This document shows, piece after piece, positions 9,722 through 22,458 of a stretch of DNA of 64,000 nt. The position numbers and the translations under genes are program-made. Within the stretch, counting starts at the first letter, position 1; every line of letters begins with the position of its first letter. The DNA is from Closterium sp. Naga37s-1 (lineage: Eukaryota; Streptophyta; Zygnematophyceae; Desmidiales; Closteriaceae), in the NCBI GenBank assembly GCA_947471745.1, contig CANJKZ010000108.1, positions 2,457,001 to 2,521,000 on the forward strand, read 5' to 3'. Below the pieces are notes generated by a model. The model was given only the letters and a program-made list of their open reading frames with translations. It did not search any database and was not told where the DNA came from.

Positions 9722-12700
9722 ATGGCCGGTCGCGGAATCGCTCTGACGAAGCCGGCATGGATGAAGGAGCAGGAGGAGAAGGCTAAAGCAGAAGCGTCTC
9801 GAGCAGCAGCCATCGCCGCCGCCAAGGGCGGCGCAGCAGGCGGAGGCGACGACACCGACAGCAGCGACGACGAGGAGGAGGACGAAGCGCAGCGACTCGC
9901 GAAGAAACCCATCGGCCCCGTCTGCCCCGCCAAGTGCTCCGCCGCGGGATCCGGCGTCGGGGGTGGATCGGCGGGCGCGCCCGTGTCGTTCATTATAGTC
10001 CTTAAAGACGAGGACGGGCGGCGGATCTTAGCGGGCGGCGCGAAGGTGACGGTGAAGGTGACACCAAAGGCGGGCGTGCCTGGCCAGGAGCAGATCGCAG
10101 CGATCAAGGACCACGGCGACGGGTCGTACACGGCTGCTTACACCGTACAGCACCGAGGAGATTACACGGTCAACGCGGAAGTCAACGGTAGTCCCATCAT
10201 GGGCAGCCCGTTCCCGGTTTTCTTCAGCGCCGCTACAGCCGGTCAACAGGCGTCAACGCAGCTTCCGGTGGCGGTCAACGCGGCGCCGGCACCGCCGCTG
10301 ATGCCGACGCCGTCGCTGCCGACTCCGCAACTGCCGACGCCGCAAATGGCGCCGGGCATGCATAACCCGTTGATGGCGGCGGCGCTGCAGTTCCGCGGGC
10401 TGCTGCCGAGCATGGGGGGAATGCCCTTCACCAGCCCGTACCCCGGCATGGCGGGCGGCGTGCTCCCCGGAACCGGTGAGATTGAGATGGGGTTTTTTTT
10501 TTGTGTTTCTGTTGTGTGCGCGAATTTAGAACTAGCATGCTGTTCGGATGCTTGTTTTAGATCCATCGGGTCCGTTGTCCTCGAACAAGCATTACTTATG
10601 TTGTATTTTTCCGTTTGTATTATTGTTATTTTTGGCTGGTGAAATCTGGTCTTGTTTGCAGGATTATTTCCATTGAATTAATGTACGGTTGTCCCTTGTC
10701 TTCGTGTGTGCTGAATGCTGTAGGAGGATTGACGAACATGCCTCTTGCGCCATCAGCGGCGGCGATGGCGGCGGCGCAGAGCATCATGGCGGTGCAAGCC
10801 ATGCAGGCGCAGGCGCAGGCGCAAGCACAGGCGCAGGCGCAGGCGCAAGCGCAAGCTCAAGCGCACGCGCAAGTGCACGCACAGGCGCAGGCCCAGGCTC
10901 AGGCGCAAGCGGCGGCGGCAGCGGCGGCGATTCAACAGCAGAAGCTGCTGCAGCAGAAGAGCGAATACATCGAGGACTTTTATTGTAAGTGCGCTTACCT
11001 CCCCGCACCCCCACCTCCCTGCCCCACCCCGCCTACTCCATCCCGCTTACTGCACCCCACGTACCACACTTTCCGTCTGTGTTTGCCGTTGTAATCCCGT
11101 GTCTTCGTTTCTCCGCGCGCCGAAAATCGCAGTGCTCCTGTCCCCCTCGCCTTCCGCGTTATATGTCGCCTGTGATGCACCGTGCGACGCACTGTGCGAT
11201 GTTCTCACCCCTGGTTTCCTGTCGCACGTCATTCCCACACCCCCCCTTCGTAAACCTTCCCCTCTCGCACCGTTCCACTCTACTTCTTATCCGTGACTCC
11301 AATCACGTCACACCACGGGTCCCTTTCTGATCGCCATCCTGTCTCTGCGACTGTCTGTGCGACTGGCAGCGGCGATGGACGACGACGAGTTGGAGCGAAC
11401 GATGCACGTCACCAACGTCAGCGCCATCCTCACGCCCGAGCAGCTTCGCCAGCTCTTCGCCTTCTGCGGCACGGTTACCCGCTGCGAATTCCTCAACGAC
11501 AAGAAAACCGTCGCACACGTGCGGTTCGGGAAAGCCGACGAGGCGAAAGCGGCGCTCGCGCTGAACAACATGGCGGTCGGCGACAAACAGCTCAAAGTCG
11601 AGCTCGCGAAAACCGCGAAAGCCACGCGCCAGGCCGTCCTCACCGCGCTCGCTCCGCCCGCCCCCGCCCCCGCACCCGCGCCCGCGCCCGCCGCCCTCGC
11701 GCCGTCCCCTGCGACGGCCGCTGCGACGTCGCAGATGGCGATGCAGCAGGCCGTCGCAATGCCGTTCATGCAGTTCCAACAGGCGCTCGCGATGCAGCAG
11801 GCGCTGGCGCAGCAGGTGCGCAGCTCCGAGGCTAAGACCAAGGCGGAACTCGCCACCAAGCGCGCGAAAGAGATCAGCCGCGCGATTGCGGCGGGCGGCG
11901 CGGGGAAGGGCGACGGGAAGGACAAGGATGGGAAGGACGGGGACGGGAAGGGGAAGGACGGGAGCGGGTCTGACAGGTCGCGCTCCTCTTCGCGCTCGCG
12001 GTCGCGCTCCCCGTCGCGCCGCGACCGCCACCGCGGGCGGTCCCGCTCCCGCTCCCCGCGGTACCGCGGACGGTCGCGATCGCGCGATCGGGATCGACGG
12101 CCTAGAAGCCGGAGTCGGGATCGGGGGTACGGATGGCGGGAGCGGGGCCATAATCATTCTTATAAGTACAGCCGCACTAGGGACTGGGAGGCGGAGGATA
12201 AGGAGAGGGAGAGGGAGAGAGAGCGGGAGAGGGAGAGGAAGATTGAGAGGGATCGGCAGAGGGAGAAGGAGAGGGAGTTACAGAGGGCGAGAGAGAGGGA
12301 ACGCGAGAGAGAAAGAGAGAGGGAGAGGGCGAAAGAGAGGGAGAAGGAGAAGGAGAGGGAGAGGGAGAGGGCTAGGGAGCGTGAGAAGGAGAGGGAAAGA
12401 GAAAGGGCGAGGGAGCGTGGGCGGGACGAGAGGTACGAGGGTAGGCGCGGCAGAGGGAGGATTGAGGATGAGGAGAGGTACAAGGGAAAGTATGAGTCGG
12501 ATGAGGAGGATGAGGAGGAGGAGAGGGTTGAGAGGAAGAAAGGTCGAGCTCGTGACGAGCCGGATTCGGAGGAGGAGAGTGAGGAGCGAGAGGAGGCCAG
12601 GCGGAAGGAAGCTGCGAGGAAGGTGAGGGGTAGGGGCGCGATTGAGGAGAGTGAGGAGGACGAGGAGGAGGATGAGGAGGAGAGGGGGAAGGGGAGGGGC

Positions 12701-14324
12701 GGGCGGAAGGAGGCGGAGCGGCGGGAGAAGGAGTTGAGAGAGAAACTGCTTCGGGACAAGCTGGAGAGGCAGAGGCGCGAGGCGGAGAGGCGGAGAGGCG
12801 CGAAGGAGGAGGACGAAGAGGAAGAGGAGGACGAGGAGGAGCGGAAGGAGAAGAAGGGCGAGCGGGTTGAGAGGAAGGTAGGGCGGGACGAGGAGGACGA
12901 GAGTGATCGCTCGGAAGGGGAAGGAGGGCGGGTTAAGAAGTTGGAAGAGGAGGACGATAGTGACCGTTCTGAAGGGGAGGGAGGGAGGGTGAAGAAGAAA
13001 GTGGAAGAGGATGAAGAAGAGGAGGAGGAGAGGCGCAGTGGGAGCGAGGAAAGGCGTGAGAGCGTTGAGAAGGAGGAGGAAAGCGAGGAGAAGGTGAAGG
13101 AGAAGGAGAAGGTGAAGGATGTGAGGTCACGGCGTGCAGGCAGTGAGGAGAGTGATGGAGAGAAAGAGAGGGAGAGTGAGGGAGAGAGGGTCAAGAAGAT
13201 GGAGGTAGATAAGAAGGAGAAAAGGGATGATGAGAGTGAAGAGGAGAAGGAAATTGAGAAGGAAAGGGATGAGAGCGAAGAGGAGAAAGAAATCGAGAGG
13301 AAGACGACAAGGGACGAGAGCGAGGAAGAGAAGGAAAAGGAGAAGGGAAGGGATGAGAGTGATGAGGAGAAAGAGGATGAGAGGGAGAAGGAAAAGGAGA
13401 AGGAGAGGGATGAGAGTGAAGAGAAGGTGATTGAGAATGGAAGCAAAGGAGGATCTGAGGATGAGGCAGCCGTGAAGAAGGGAGGAGAGGAGGAGGAGGA
13501 GGATGAGGATGAGAAGGAGAGGAGGAGCAGGAAGAAGGAGAGCGAGCGGCACAAGGAGAAGAAGAGGAAGCACCGCCGGAGGAAGAACCGGTAAGTGGGA
13601 AGTGGGAGACAGGACTCTCTTCAATAAATTTTTGCTATAGTAGGTGCCTAGGATGGCCTGTCTGAGTGTTAGCAGCCGCTGTTCTGGGTGTTTATCATTT
13701 TTTTAACCAGTCATGTCTGAGTTAAGAATCTGGTGCTTCTTCTCCTTTTGCTCTCCTCTTGTGCTTTCCGGCCAGTGATGACGACGAGGAGAGCGAGGAG
13801 GATGAGGAGGAGCGGCGTCACAGGCGCAGCAGGAAGAGCAAGAAGAGCCACAAGCGGCGGCGCAGCCGCCACGACGAAGATGAGGATGAGGAGGAAGGAA
13901 AAAAGGGGTCGTCTGATGAGGACGAGAGAGATGATAAGGACAGGAAGGAGGGTGGTCGTGGGGGAAGGCGGAAGGAGAGAGGGTCTGATGAGGAGGAGGA
14001 GAAGGGTGGAAGGCGGAGCAGCAGGAAGAGGTCGGGGCGAGATGAGTCTGATGAGGAGAAGGGGCGGTCTTCTAAGGATAAGAAGCACCACAGCCGCAGC
14101 CACCGCTCCAGGTCTGTTTGTGCTTTACCCGTGTTCCAAAACTTCTGAACTTTCTCCTTCTCCTTGTACTGTGCTTTGGAGCATACTTTAATGTTTGGCT
14201 GTAACATTTGTTCCTTTTAAATCTGTTGCACTGCAGGCGTCGCTCGCCTTCCCTCTCTCCTGCCCGTGGCAAGGACAGTCGCCGCCCGGCCTCCGATGAC
14301 GACTCTCCTTCTCGCAGCGACTGA
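9722..14324 (+). CDS. IRR: Filamin-repeat / RRM / RS-domain RNA-binding protein (IRR-like splicing regulator)
   Basis: Exons 9722-10475, 10724-10984, 11370-13590, 13776-14111 and 14237-14324 join in phase to about 1,219 aa. Order of parts: an N-terminal block with SKPAWMK-like sequence (here TKPAWMKEQEEKAK) and RLAKKPIGPV; an Ig/filamin-type repeat ending GSPIMGSPFPVFFSA (about residues 85-175); a Pro-rich stretch; a Gln-Ala repeat; an RRM (RTMHVTNVSAILTPEQLRQL to LKVELAKT, about residues 345-415); an RS domain; then about 650 residues of Arg/Glu/Lys/Asp repeats ending in a second short SR tail. This matches the Arabidopsis At3g23900 protein, named IRR, a nuclear regulator of pre-mRNA processing as I recall it. 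A role in splicing or transcript processing is inferred from the RS and RRM parts. Intron 4 (13591-13775) carries AATAAA at 13623, so a shorter isoform is possible. Confidence 0.85.
10804..10925 (+). repeat. Gln-Ala coding repeat in the IRR-like gene
   Basis: Hexamer CAGGCG/CAAGCG-type repeat encoding about 25 QA dipeptides interrupted by HA and VHA, followed by an alanine run. Likely length-variable. Confidence 0.85.
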
Positions 14325-15620
14325 TTTGGCTTTTGCATAGGCTGCGTGATTCGACTCCTGTCTGGGTTGGAGCTTGCTCTTCCTTAGAACCGTCTGCCTG
14401 CCACCACACCTTCGCAAGAACCTTTTAGTTTTTCGTCTCCACTCTTTTTCTGCTACTGCTGCTGTGTCTGCAACTGCTGCTGGCCCCGCAACTACTGCTG
14501 CTTCTACTACTGCTGCAGCTGCAACGCGTTCCAAAGTCTATCTGCTATTTCTTCAGGCCTCACGCTGAACTCTTCCCTTGATGGCGTTTGGGAGAAGGCG
14601 GCTTGAGAATGGTCTTGTTCGGAGCCCGTGGATTCTGTGGGAGTGGCACATATTGGATTTGTTTTTGATAGCATGGGTCATGCTGGTTGGGATGAATGTG
14701 CATTATTGCTCATCTGCATGGATGTGCATTGATGTGTATGTGCATCAGTGTGCATGAATGCGCATGAGTGTGCTCATTGTGCATGAATGTGTGTCAAGCG
14801 TGAGTGTGCATCAATGGTCATGAATTTACATCAATGCGCATGAATCTGCATTAATGTGATGAATGTTGATGTCATGCCTGAGCACGTGTGCATGATATGT
14901 GCATCACTTTTCTGAAGTGTCAGCCAATGCAGGGCACTCTTGACCACCAGCACAGGCAGCTAAACTCCATTTATGTGGGGCCTTCATCCACACTCCATCA
15001 TGGACTGTGCATCAAGCGGGGCATCAGCCAGCCAGCCATTAAACGCACACAAGGCAAGGCAGCTCGTGCCATCTGTCCTTCTGTCTTCTCTGGCTGAAGC
15101 GCTCTGGTCGGCTTGTCCTGCTTTGTGATTCCATTTCACTGCAAGCATGGGATGCCTCGGTGTGCTGCTAGCTTGCCTTCTCTCGGCACACAGTTGGCTG
15201 CTGGGATGGACCATGTTCTCCTGCCTGCCCTGGTTGTCCTGTGGCTTGTGCTGCTGGCATGGTCTGTCTGGGAATGTGTGAATTGATGTGGGGGATGGCA
15301 GATGGATTGAGGTATGTGCATTGTGGGGGAACAGATGGCCAGAGACCTGCATTGGAGCATGGCATGTGTCACTCCTGCTCTTGCTCCATTTTCAGCTGGT
15401 TGGTTGTCATGTCCTTTGGTGTAGGTAGGTCTCTGCTCTGTTGACTTGTTGATGATGTATGACCCATGCTGACCTCCATTAATCAGTCCTTCAAACAATC
15501 AAAGCCTGCTCTTAGGCGCACGCCCTAAATACCTTAGGACATCCCTCTGCACTCTTGGTTCCAGAATACTACCGTACATAACTGATGTCAAACTACATCT
15601 AGCTACAACGCGGGCTTGCT
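14325..15620. other. Convergent intergenic region, no gene seen
   Basis: Lies between the ends of the IRR-like and MIOX genes. From 14690 to 14870 it holds a loose TGCATnAATG/TGTGCAT-type repeat; otherwise no conserved ORF or RNA gene is recognised. Confidence 0.5.
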
Positions 15621-17294
15621 TCACCACTTGAGAGTCGCCTTGGGGATGTACTGCAATGCATCAGAGGTGAGATTAGTACCTTACATTGGCAAGATGTGAA
15701 CATAAAGGACGAGCAGGAAGTACCGTAAGTAACATGTTGTACCTTGGCAATGAGCCTTTGATAGTGCGGCTTCAGCTCCTCCACGTTCAAGCGCTGTCCA
15801 CTCTTGCTGTACAGGTCGTACTTGCTGAGAGGGGACAAGTCCAAAGCAGAAGGTTAGATCTCAAAGTGTACACATCAATGAGTACCAGGGATGTAGGTAA
15901 GCGAGTGAAGTGTACTTACTTGAAGTCTTTGAGCCATGGAAGCATCTCCCGATCAAAGTCGTCCATCAGGTATTGGTACTCCTCATCCCTGTGCAGAGCT
16001 GCGCCAGTGATATGGTCAGAACTGAAGTGTCACGGCCAAATAACAACGTCAACGCACATCTACGTAATGCTTGCTGTACTTACCATAGAATGAGTGGTAG
16101 CGGATAATGTAGAGGCCTTGGGGTGGAATACTGCAACCGTTTTGGACAAGGACTTGATACCTGCAGAAGAATATTTAATGCTTTAGTTCGCTTGAGGGAT
16201 TTAAAGAAGACCGCAGTCTGTAAGGAGGTGCAATTGCCACTCACATATACTCGTCATGGCCCCAGGATATGTGGACCTTGTCCATACCGCATCCTTCCTC
16301 ATAAATACCACACTCTGTACTCAGGTCTTCCACCGACGAGTCTGGGTTGCTGTTGAAGAACTGCAGGAGGGAGAACGAACAAAACGTCAGCTTCGAAGAT
16401 TTTGCTTGTAGAAATTTCAGCCAAGGCAACTATACATTCAGATGCTCCAACCTTTGAGTGGACGACCTTGCTGCTAAACCGACAGCCAACAGGAAACGTA
16501 TCACCTGCATTAAAACCACAGGAGTCTCTTAGTAACCAAGCATCAGTGAAAATTGCTGCGTGCACCCAAAACGGCCTGACTTACCAACAACTGCCCACTG
16601 GGGTTCGCTGCCGAACTTTGGATGCAGGAGAACCTTTCCCATATCTGAAGAAGAAACAGTAACAATTCGTCAAATTGGCAGCTGAATGCACACCGAAAGG
16701 TGACAGAGTGCAAGGACTAGAGATTACGTACCGTGAAGGAACCCAACGAGTGGGTACCAGTCTTCTTCCTCGCTCGGGTGGTCCCTCCTGATCGCCTCCG
16801 CTGCCTGTAGTGCATGCTCGATCTGCGCCATATCCAAATCGGGATCGCTGTCGTCCACGAGCTCGTTCAGCAGCTCCGCCGCTTCCCACACGCTCATCTC
16901 GGCCTTGTCCAGCTTCAGATGCCGATCCTTCATTGCGAGCACCTGAATTCACGTCAGCACAAAGACAAACAATCAGTACGGTGTGGACGTGTAACACTTG
17001 AGACGACAAAAGCTGAGCGTGCATCCAGACTTACGAATCCCAGGGTCTGCTTGGAATGGTTAATGTGGTAGACGTTCTCGACCGTCGTGTTCCTCTCGTT
17101 TTCCTCGTCGTACTCCCTGAAAACAGCAGCAAACGAATGTAAGTCTTGCTGGCTTGAAGGATGAGGACAGCCCGCCGTACAGAAAACCCCGGAGGCAGTG
17201 GAATGTACTACCTGAAGCCCCTCCCGAACTTGTTCTTCGGGCTTGTGGTGCATGGAACAATCGCCATGTTCGACGGAGTGTTGATCGGAGCCAT
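15621..17294 (-). CDS. MIOX: Myo-inositol oxygenase
   Basis: Oxidises myo-inositol with O2 to D-glucuronate in the cytosol, feeding UDP-glucuronate for cell-wall sugars. Ten exons in transcription order: 17294-17212, 17116-17035, 16942-16732, 16644-16585, 16504-16452, 16360-16245, 16160-16084, 15998-15920, 15824-15743 and 15650-15621, all in phase, giving 290 aa (human enzyme 285). The di-iron ligands known from the family are all in place: the His of AIRRDH, the HD of FLHDMGKVL, the His of SWGHDEYM, the His of RYHSFY and the Asp of NKYDLYSK. The C-terminus YIPKATLKW* fits the family. The start is the ATG at 17294, which leaves a short N-terminus before [12 protein letters not shown]. No exon-edge duplications are seen here. 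Confidence 0.93.
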
Positions 17295-17953
17295 GAATGC
17301 TAAGAGTATAGGCGAGAACGGTATTAGAGGATGGCGTCAGCGAGATGTTATCACAGTTCCGGAGCAACTGCGAAATGTGCACACTAGGTCTCGTGGACGA
17401 TTAATATACATGCGGAAGGACTAGAGCTGCCTTAGTGAAAAGGCGGTGCGATTGTCACTCAAGTAGACAACGTAAACGGCGGCTGTCAGAGAAATGGCGA
17501 CAGGGGTGTCAGTCTGGCGTGAGATTATCAGGCTGACTGACTCCTACCTGACCATCTGCTGAGTGCAGCAGGGGGCGCCTTTCTTGAGATTTTCGAGCCA
17601 AGCGGCTCGGCTCTCCGGACATGCTCGAGGGCATGACTCCGAGATTGGGTGAGAATAACCATGTCGAAATGAATCAAATACAGACACTCATGGTGGGATT
17701 CGCTACACATATTCCGTACATTCGACTCACTTTCACGGAATGCTGAGAGATTGGAATAGATGTATGACTTGTGTGCAACATGTACGAGCCTGGTAAAACT
17801 GATTTTTATACAAGTGATTGGCAATCTACGATTTTAGATCCTATGGACAGATAGGTTGCCAAGTTGAGCAACCTGAATGTTGCAACTGAGGACTTCTGTT
17901 GTACCCTTCGTGGTCGCGTAAGCTTCACTTTACGCTGTGTACACGATCTATCA
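17295..17953. other. Intergenic between MIOX 5' end and DnaJ 3' end
   Basis: Contains the MIOX promoter side and the DnaJ 3' flank. No ORF with recognisable similarity and no clear regulatory motif is seen. Confidence 0.4.
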
Positions 17954-20904
17954 TCACAACTCTACTGTAGGAAGAAATGGAGCAAGATTGGAGGGAGTGG
18001 CAGCAGGATCCAGCTCTAAAGCACCACGGGGAGGAGGGGGTAATCTCTTAGGGCTGCTCTCATTGCCTTGTAGGTGGAAGTTTGGAACGAGGTGTGAGAA
18101 ACTGTTGAGGCGAACAAACCGCGTACCTCCAGGAATTCTCTGTTGAGGTGGAATATGTGGCAGGTGAAGGAGACAAGGGGAAGTGAGTGGTTGGCAGTGG
18201 CCAAGGGACAGACACCAAGAGAAGGGACAGACACAGAGGGTGGAAAAAACAGCTAATCTGCAAAGTTGGAAACTGATCCCATTACCATAAACATATGCAT
18301 GTCCTGTGTGTGCACACTTGCAAGCATACCCATGCACGTACGCATTCACAAGCCCATGCAAACACACCTGAAAAAGCGAGCTGAACACCCCACCAGGGAC
18401 CCTCTCCAGGAACCACACAGCCCTCCACCCCATTGCTGTAACCCCCTGCACTCCTGCTGCTGCTGCCAACGCTGCTGCAGGGTCACTCGGCAGCGGTATG
18501 GACGACTCAGCAGGTATCACCTCCACCAGGTAGTACCTCCGCCTGTCAAACGACCTCTCCGCATACAGCGCCCACACCTGCCCTATCTCCGGCAAAACCG
18601 TAGCCGTACGCGCGTTTGGGGAAGCCAGCTTGGAGATCCGGAAGGAGAAGGTGTTAACAGAGTCGAGCGTTGTGGGTTTGCCGAATTTGAAATACCCAAT
18701 GCTGGGCTCTGTTCTTTCTGCTGGGTCGGCCAGAGCAGCTGCAGCCTCGGTCTGAGTGAGGGCGGCGGAGGCAGCTGTGCGCTTTTTGGAAAGAGCTGCG
18801 GGCTCGAGCCAGACTATGGTGCAGGAGAAGGGCGCGTGGGACACTTGGCGGATGGCGCCGAGGAAGCGGGGGAAGCCGTCAGAGTCATCGTAGAGAGTCC
18901 ACACCTGTTGGGTTGGGGGTGAGAGGCGAACAAACGGGAGCAGAAAACAATGGTGAAGTGTGGAAACAAGGATGAGTATGAGCCAACGCAAGGACTTTCG
19001 AGATTCGGATGAGCTCAGAAGCCAGGTGAGGTGCGGATGGGGTGTAATGCACCATGCACACGCATGCTGTGTGCTGTGTGTGGCGTGTGCGATGGAGTGG
19101 AACGCACATCGCCTTGTCGGAACGTTTCTTCGGTGCGATCATCATCAAAGCAGTGGAAGTCAGGATCTGGAACGGAGAAGCGCATTGCTTCCTCCACATC
19201 CTCCGCTTCTTCCTCCTCGCTCTCCTCTTCCTCTTCATCAGACGAGATGATCTCCACCACCTCCCCTTCATGCAAAAACCATTCCTCTTCCCATCACCAC
19301 TTTTCTTCCCACCACTGCTGCCACGGCCCTCCGCTCGCCTTTCACCACTCCTCCCCTCTTCCTTCCCTGCTGCATGGCTTGGAACCCCTGGCTTGCCCTC
19401 CATAGGCACATCCGTGGAATTCCCCTCTCCTTGCACCCTCCCTGAGGCGTCTCCAGCCAGCCCAGGTCTACCATCAACCCCAGCGCCCTTGCTCACATCA
19501 CCCCCCACAAATGCATTTTGATCATCCCTGGGTCTCCTGGGCTGACCGCCGCTCCCTGCGCCCGTCCCATTGACCCCTTTCATCCCCGCCTCAGCCTCGG
19601 TGACCTCCATGACGTCATCATCGTCGTTGTCATCCCCCAGGTGGTACACCACCGGCTTCCTGCTGCGCGCCGACCGCCTCATACCACCCCCCACCATCTC
19701 CTCATCCTCCCCAACTCCTCCGCCCTCTCCCTGTGCCTGCCCCGTCCCGGCCGGCCACCCCTCGTAACCCCCCTGCAAGGGGTCCCTGTTTCCTCCCCCA
19801 CCACCAGCACCACCACGACCAGCATCATCATCATCACTGTCTGCATCCATACGGAAGTCCCACTCCTCGTCATCGTCGCTGCTGTCCCCTGCGCCCCCTC
19901 GCCCTCCCCCCTGCTTCCTCTTCCGCAGCCTGTTCCTCCGCCCTGCTTGCTTCCCACCACCCCTCTCACTCTCACCACCTGCTGCTGCTGCTTCCTGCGC
20001 ACCTGCAGCGCCATTCCCAGCACTGGTAGCTCCGGCAGCAGCAGCAGCAGCAGCGGCGGCGTATTTCGCCTGCTGGCGTTGCCTGCGCTCCAGCAGCTCA
20101 TCCATCTGCATCTGCCGCCTCACCTGCGCCTTTGCCTGCTCCTGCTGCACCTCCCCCGCAACTCTCTCCCTCTGCGCCCTCTCCTCCTCCGCTCTAGCCC
20201 TCAACGCCTCCTCCACGCTTCCTGTTTGGCCAAACTGCTGCGTACCCAACCCTGGTGCACCTGCCCCCATCGCTGCTCGCATTTTCTCATGCTGCTCCCT
20301 CTGCAGCTGCTGCTGCCGCCGCTGGGCTTCCTGCTGCAGCTGCTGCTGCCGCCGATGCTCCTCCTGCTGTTGCTGCTGTAGTCGCCTCTGTGCTTCCTGC
20401 AGCCGCCGCTGCTCCTCTAGATGCTGCTGCTGCAGCTGCTGTTGTCGCCACAGTTGCTCCTGCTGCTGCTGAAGCCGCTGTTGTTGTTGTTGCTGTTGCT
20501 GTTGTTGCTGCTGCTGTTGCCACTGTTGACTGCCATACACCCCGGCACCATCCGCCGAAAACGAGAACTGTTCAAAGTTAGCAGCACCAGGGAAAGCTCC
20601 CCCAGTCCCCATCCCTCCAAACTGCCCTGCAATCGCAGCAGCTGCCGCAGCAGCGGCAGCAGCAGCGTCCCCGGCCGCCGCAGCAGCAGCAGCCGCGCCT
20701 CCCCCAGTGCCCCTCAGGGATTCCGCGACAGCAGCGGCCTGCGCGGCTGCAGCAGCTGCCATTGCGGCAGCAGCGCTGGCAGAGGAATGCACAGAGCCAT
20801 AGGACGCTGGCATGCCGTACTGCATTCCGCCATTGGGCATGAAGTTGGGCTGTTGAGGTGCACCCCTCGCTTGTGCTTGTGCCTGTGCCTGTGCCTGTTG
20901 TGCT

Positions 20905-20937
<33 letters not shown>

Positions 20938-21680
20938 TGTGCCTGTGCCTGTGCCTGTTGTGCTTGTGCCTGTGCCTGCCTTACTGCCTGTGCATGTGCC
21001 TGTGCGTGTGCTTGCGCGTGTGCCTGCGCTGCTGCCTGTGACTGCGTCCGTGGTTGCGGCACGCTGCCGTTTTGTTTACCAGCCGCGGTACTAGCGGCAG
21101 ATGCGGTGGCAGGCATGGCCTTGAACGAGCTCTTGCAAATGATGCACTGTACAACGACCGCCATGGCGTCCCGCAAGCACAAGAACCGCGTCCCGCACGT
21201 CGGACACCGCGTCTCGAATTGATTCCCCGCTCCCTGCCCCCCTGATGCTGCTGCTGCTCCTGCTCGCCCTGTGGTTACGTTTAGTCGTCGCTTGGCGTCA
21301 TGCACGGCCTTCTTCTGCTTGTCTGATACTACTGTGAACGCCTCAGAGAGCAGCTTGAACGCTGCTTCCGCTCCGCTGGTCTTGTTCTTGTCCGGATGCA
21401 GCAGCAGCGTCAGGCGACGGTACGCCTTCTTGATCTGACTGTCGTCATCGCAGAATGCGGGGATTTGGAGAAGCGCGTACCAGTCCACGTCACCTCCCAC
21501 GCGGTTCAGCGAAGCTTCGTGGACTTCAACCACGGCGGAGACCTGCGTGAGCCCGTCGAGATTGGGAAAGAGGGATTGGGCTTTCGATACTAGTCGACGA
21601 GCCCTGGCGTAATCGCCGCTTGAGAGAGCCGCTTCGGCTAGCTCCTTAGCCTTCGTCGCGTCTTCTCTATTGCACTCCAT
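17954..21680 (-). CDS. DnaJ (Hsp40) protein with C-terminal DUF3444 domain
   Basis: Plant-type J-domain protein. The N-terminus MECNREDATKAKELAE and the J-domain at about residues 64-135 (DWYALLQIP... with HPD in LLLHPDKNK) are typical of the family, followed by a CPTCGTRF/CIICKSSFKA zinc-ribbon. A long Gln/Ala-rich middle and a MRRSARSRKPVVYHL segment precede the DUF3444 domain (FSVPDPDFHCFDDDRTEE, VWTLYDDSDGFPRFLGAI, QVWALYAERSF, RGALELDPAATPSNL). Exons: 21680-19346, 19286-19108, 18904-18368 and 18139-17954, about 1,078 aa. The 59-nt intron 19345-19287 is my inference: it restores phase between two frames that both look coding, but it lacks a pyrimidine tract, so a frameshift or base error is the alternative. 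From family knowledge, J-domains stimulate Hsp70, and some plant DUF3444 J-proteins act in the nucleus with methylated-DNA readers. Confidence 0.88.
20868..21040 (-). repeat. Gln-Ala/His-Ala coding repeat in the DnaJ gene
   Basis: Repeats of GCACAGGC-type hexamers encode QAQA and HAQA runs in the disordered region. A separate poly-Gln stretch is encoded at about 20470-20525. Both resemble the repeat in the neighbouring IRR-like gene. Confidence 0.8.
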
Positions 21681-22458
21681 CTAATTCAGGAATAATATGA
21701 ATTGACGGCGACGAGCTATAGACTATGAAACGTAGCCTAGGAATTGAACTATGCGGCCGTCCAAGCCTCCGATCAGAGACGAGCATGTACGTGGCAGACT
21801 CTAAGCTGTCCCATGAATGCATGGTTAGCGAGCCTTGGCATAACGAGGATAGCAGTATAGAAGCTGCAGCATTACGAGGACAGAATGCTATGCTCGTGAC
21901 ACTAAGACGACGACAACTCAGGCCTCAGGAGAAAAACTCGTAAGGTCGTTGTCGTTGAAGGACAACCTAGTCAGTCACCAAGGGAAATAATGGATCCCAA
22001 AACCAAGGAGCTCTGACAGCCAGAGGAACAACAGGAGGAGCTCCGACACTCGTATCTGGAAGACCGCCACAAAAACACCACTCTGCACACGGATGCGTTT
22101 CGCGACAAGCACCCACGATTCCGAGAGGAAACACTAAACTTTCTCCATGACTATGATTGTTACATTGCGTTTCCGTCCAGTTTGTTCAGTCGATTCTACA
22201 GAAACATAGGGTTGACTCAGGGGACCACGATTTTTGTGTGATTTTACCGAAGGAAAACCAGCATCTTCCTTCGTCAATATCTTCGCCACGTTGCGTGGAT
22301 TCGTTTTCCTCCTCCTCCACGTCTTTCTAGTTTCCAGCATCAGAGTTTCATTTTGGTTCAGCGAACCAGCAAATCCTCCTCTATTCTCTAGTGTTCGTGC
22401 TTTCTGTGCCGAACCCTAGCAATAATCTCTTCCTTTCTCGTAACTCGCGTCGACCGCC
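21681..22458. promoter_or_regulatory. Divergent intergenic region between DnaJ and VDAC genes
   Basis: 778 bp separate two start codons pointing away from each other, so both promoters must lie here. No TATA box can be assigned with confidence. Confidence 0.45.

Noticed and set aside
12160..13554. Minus-strand Ser/Leu/Phe-rich ORF opposite the IRR-like gene
   Set aside because: Antisense shadow of the Arg/Glu/Lys-rich coding repeat on the plus strand.
21725..21943. 72-codon ORF between DnaJ and VDAC
   Set aside because: No similarity, no splice or regulatory context; expected by chance in a 778-bp promoter region.
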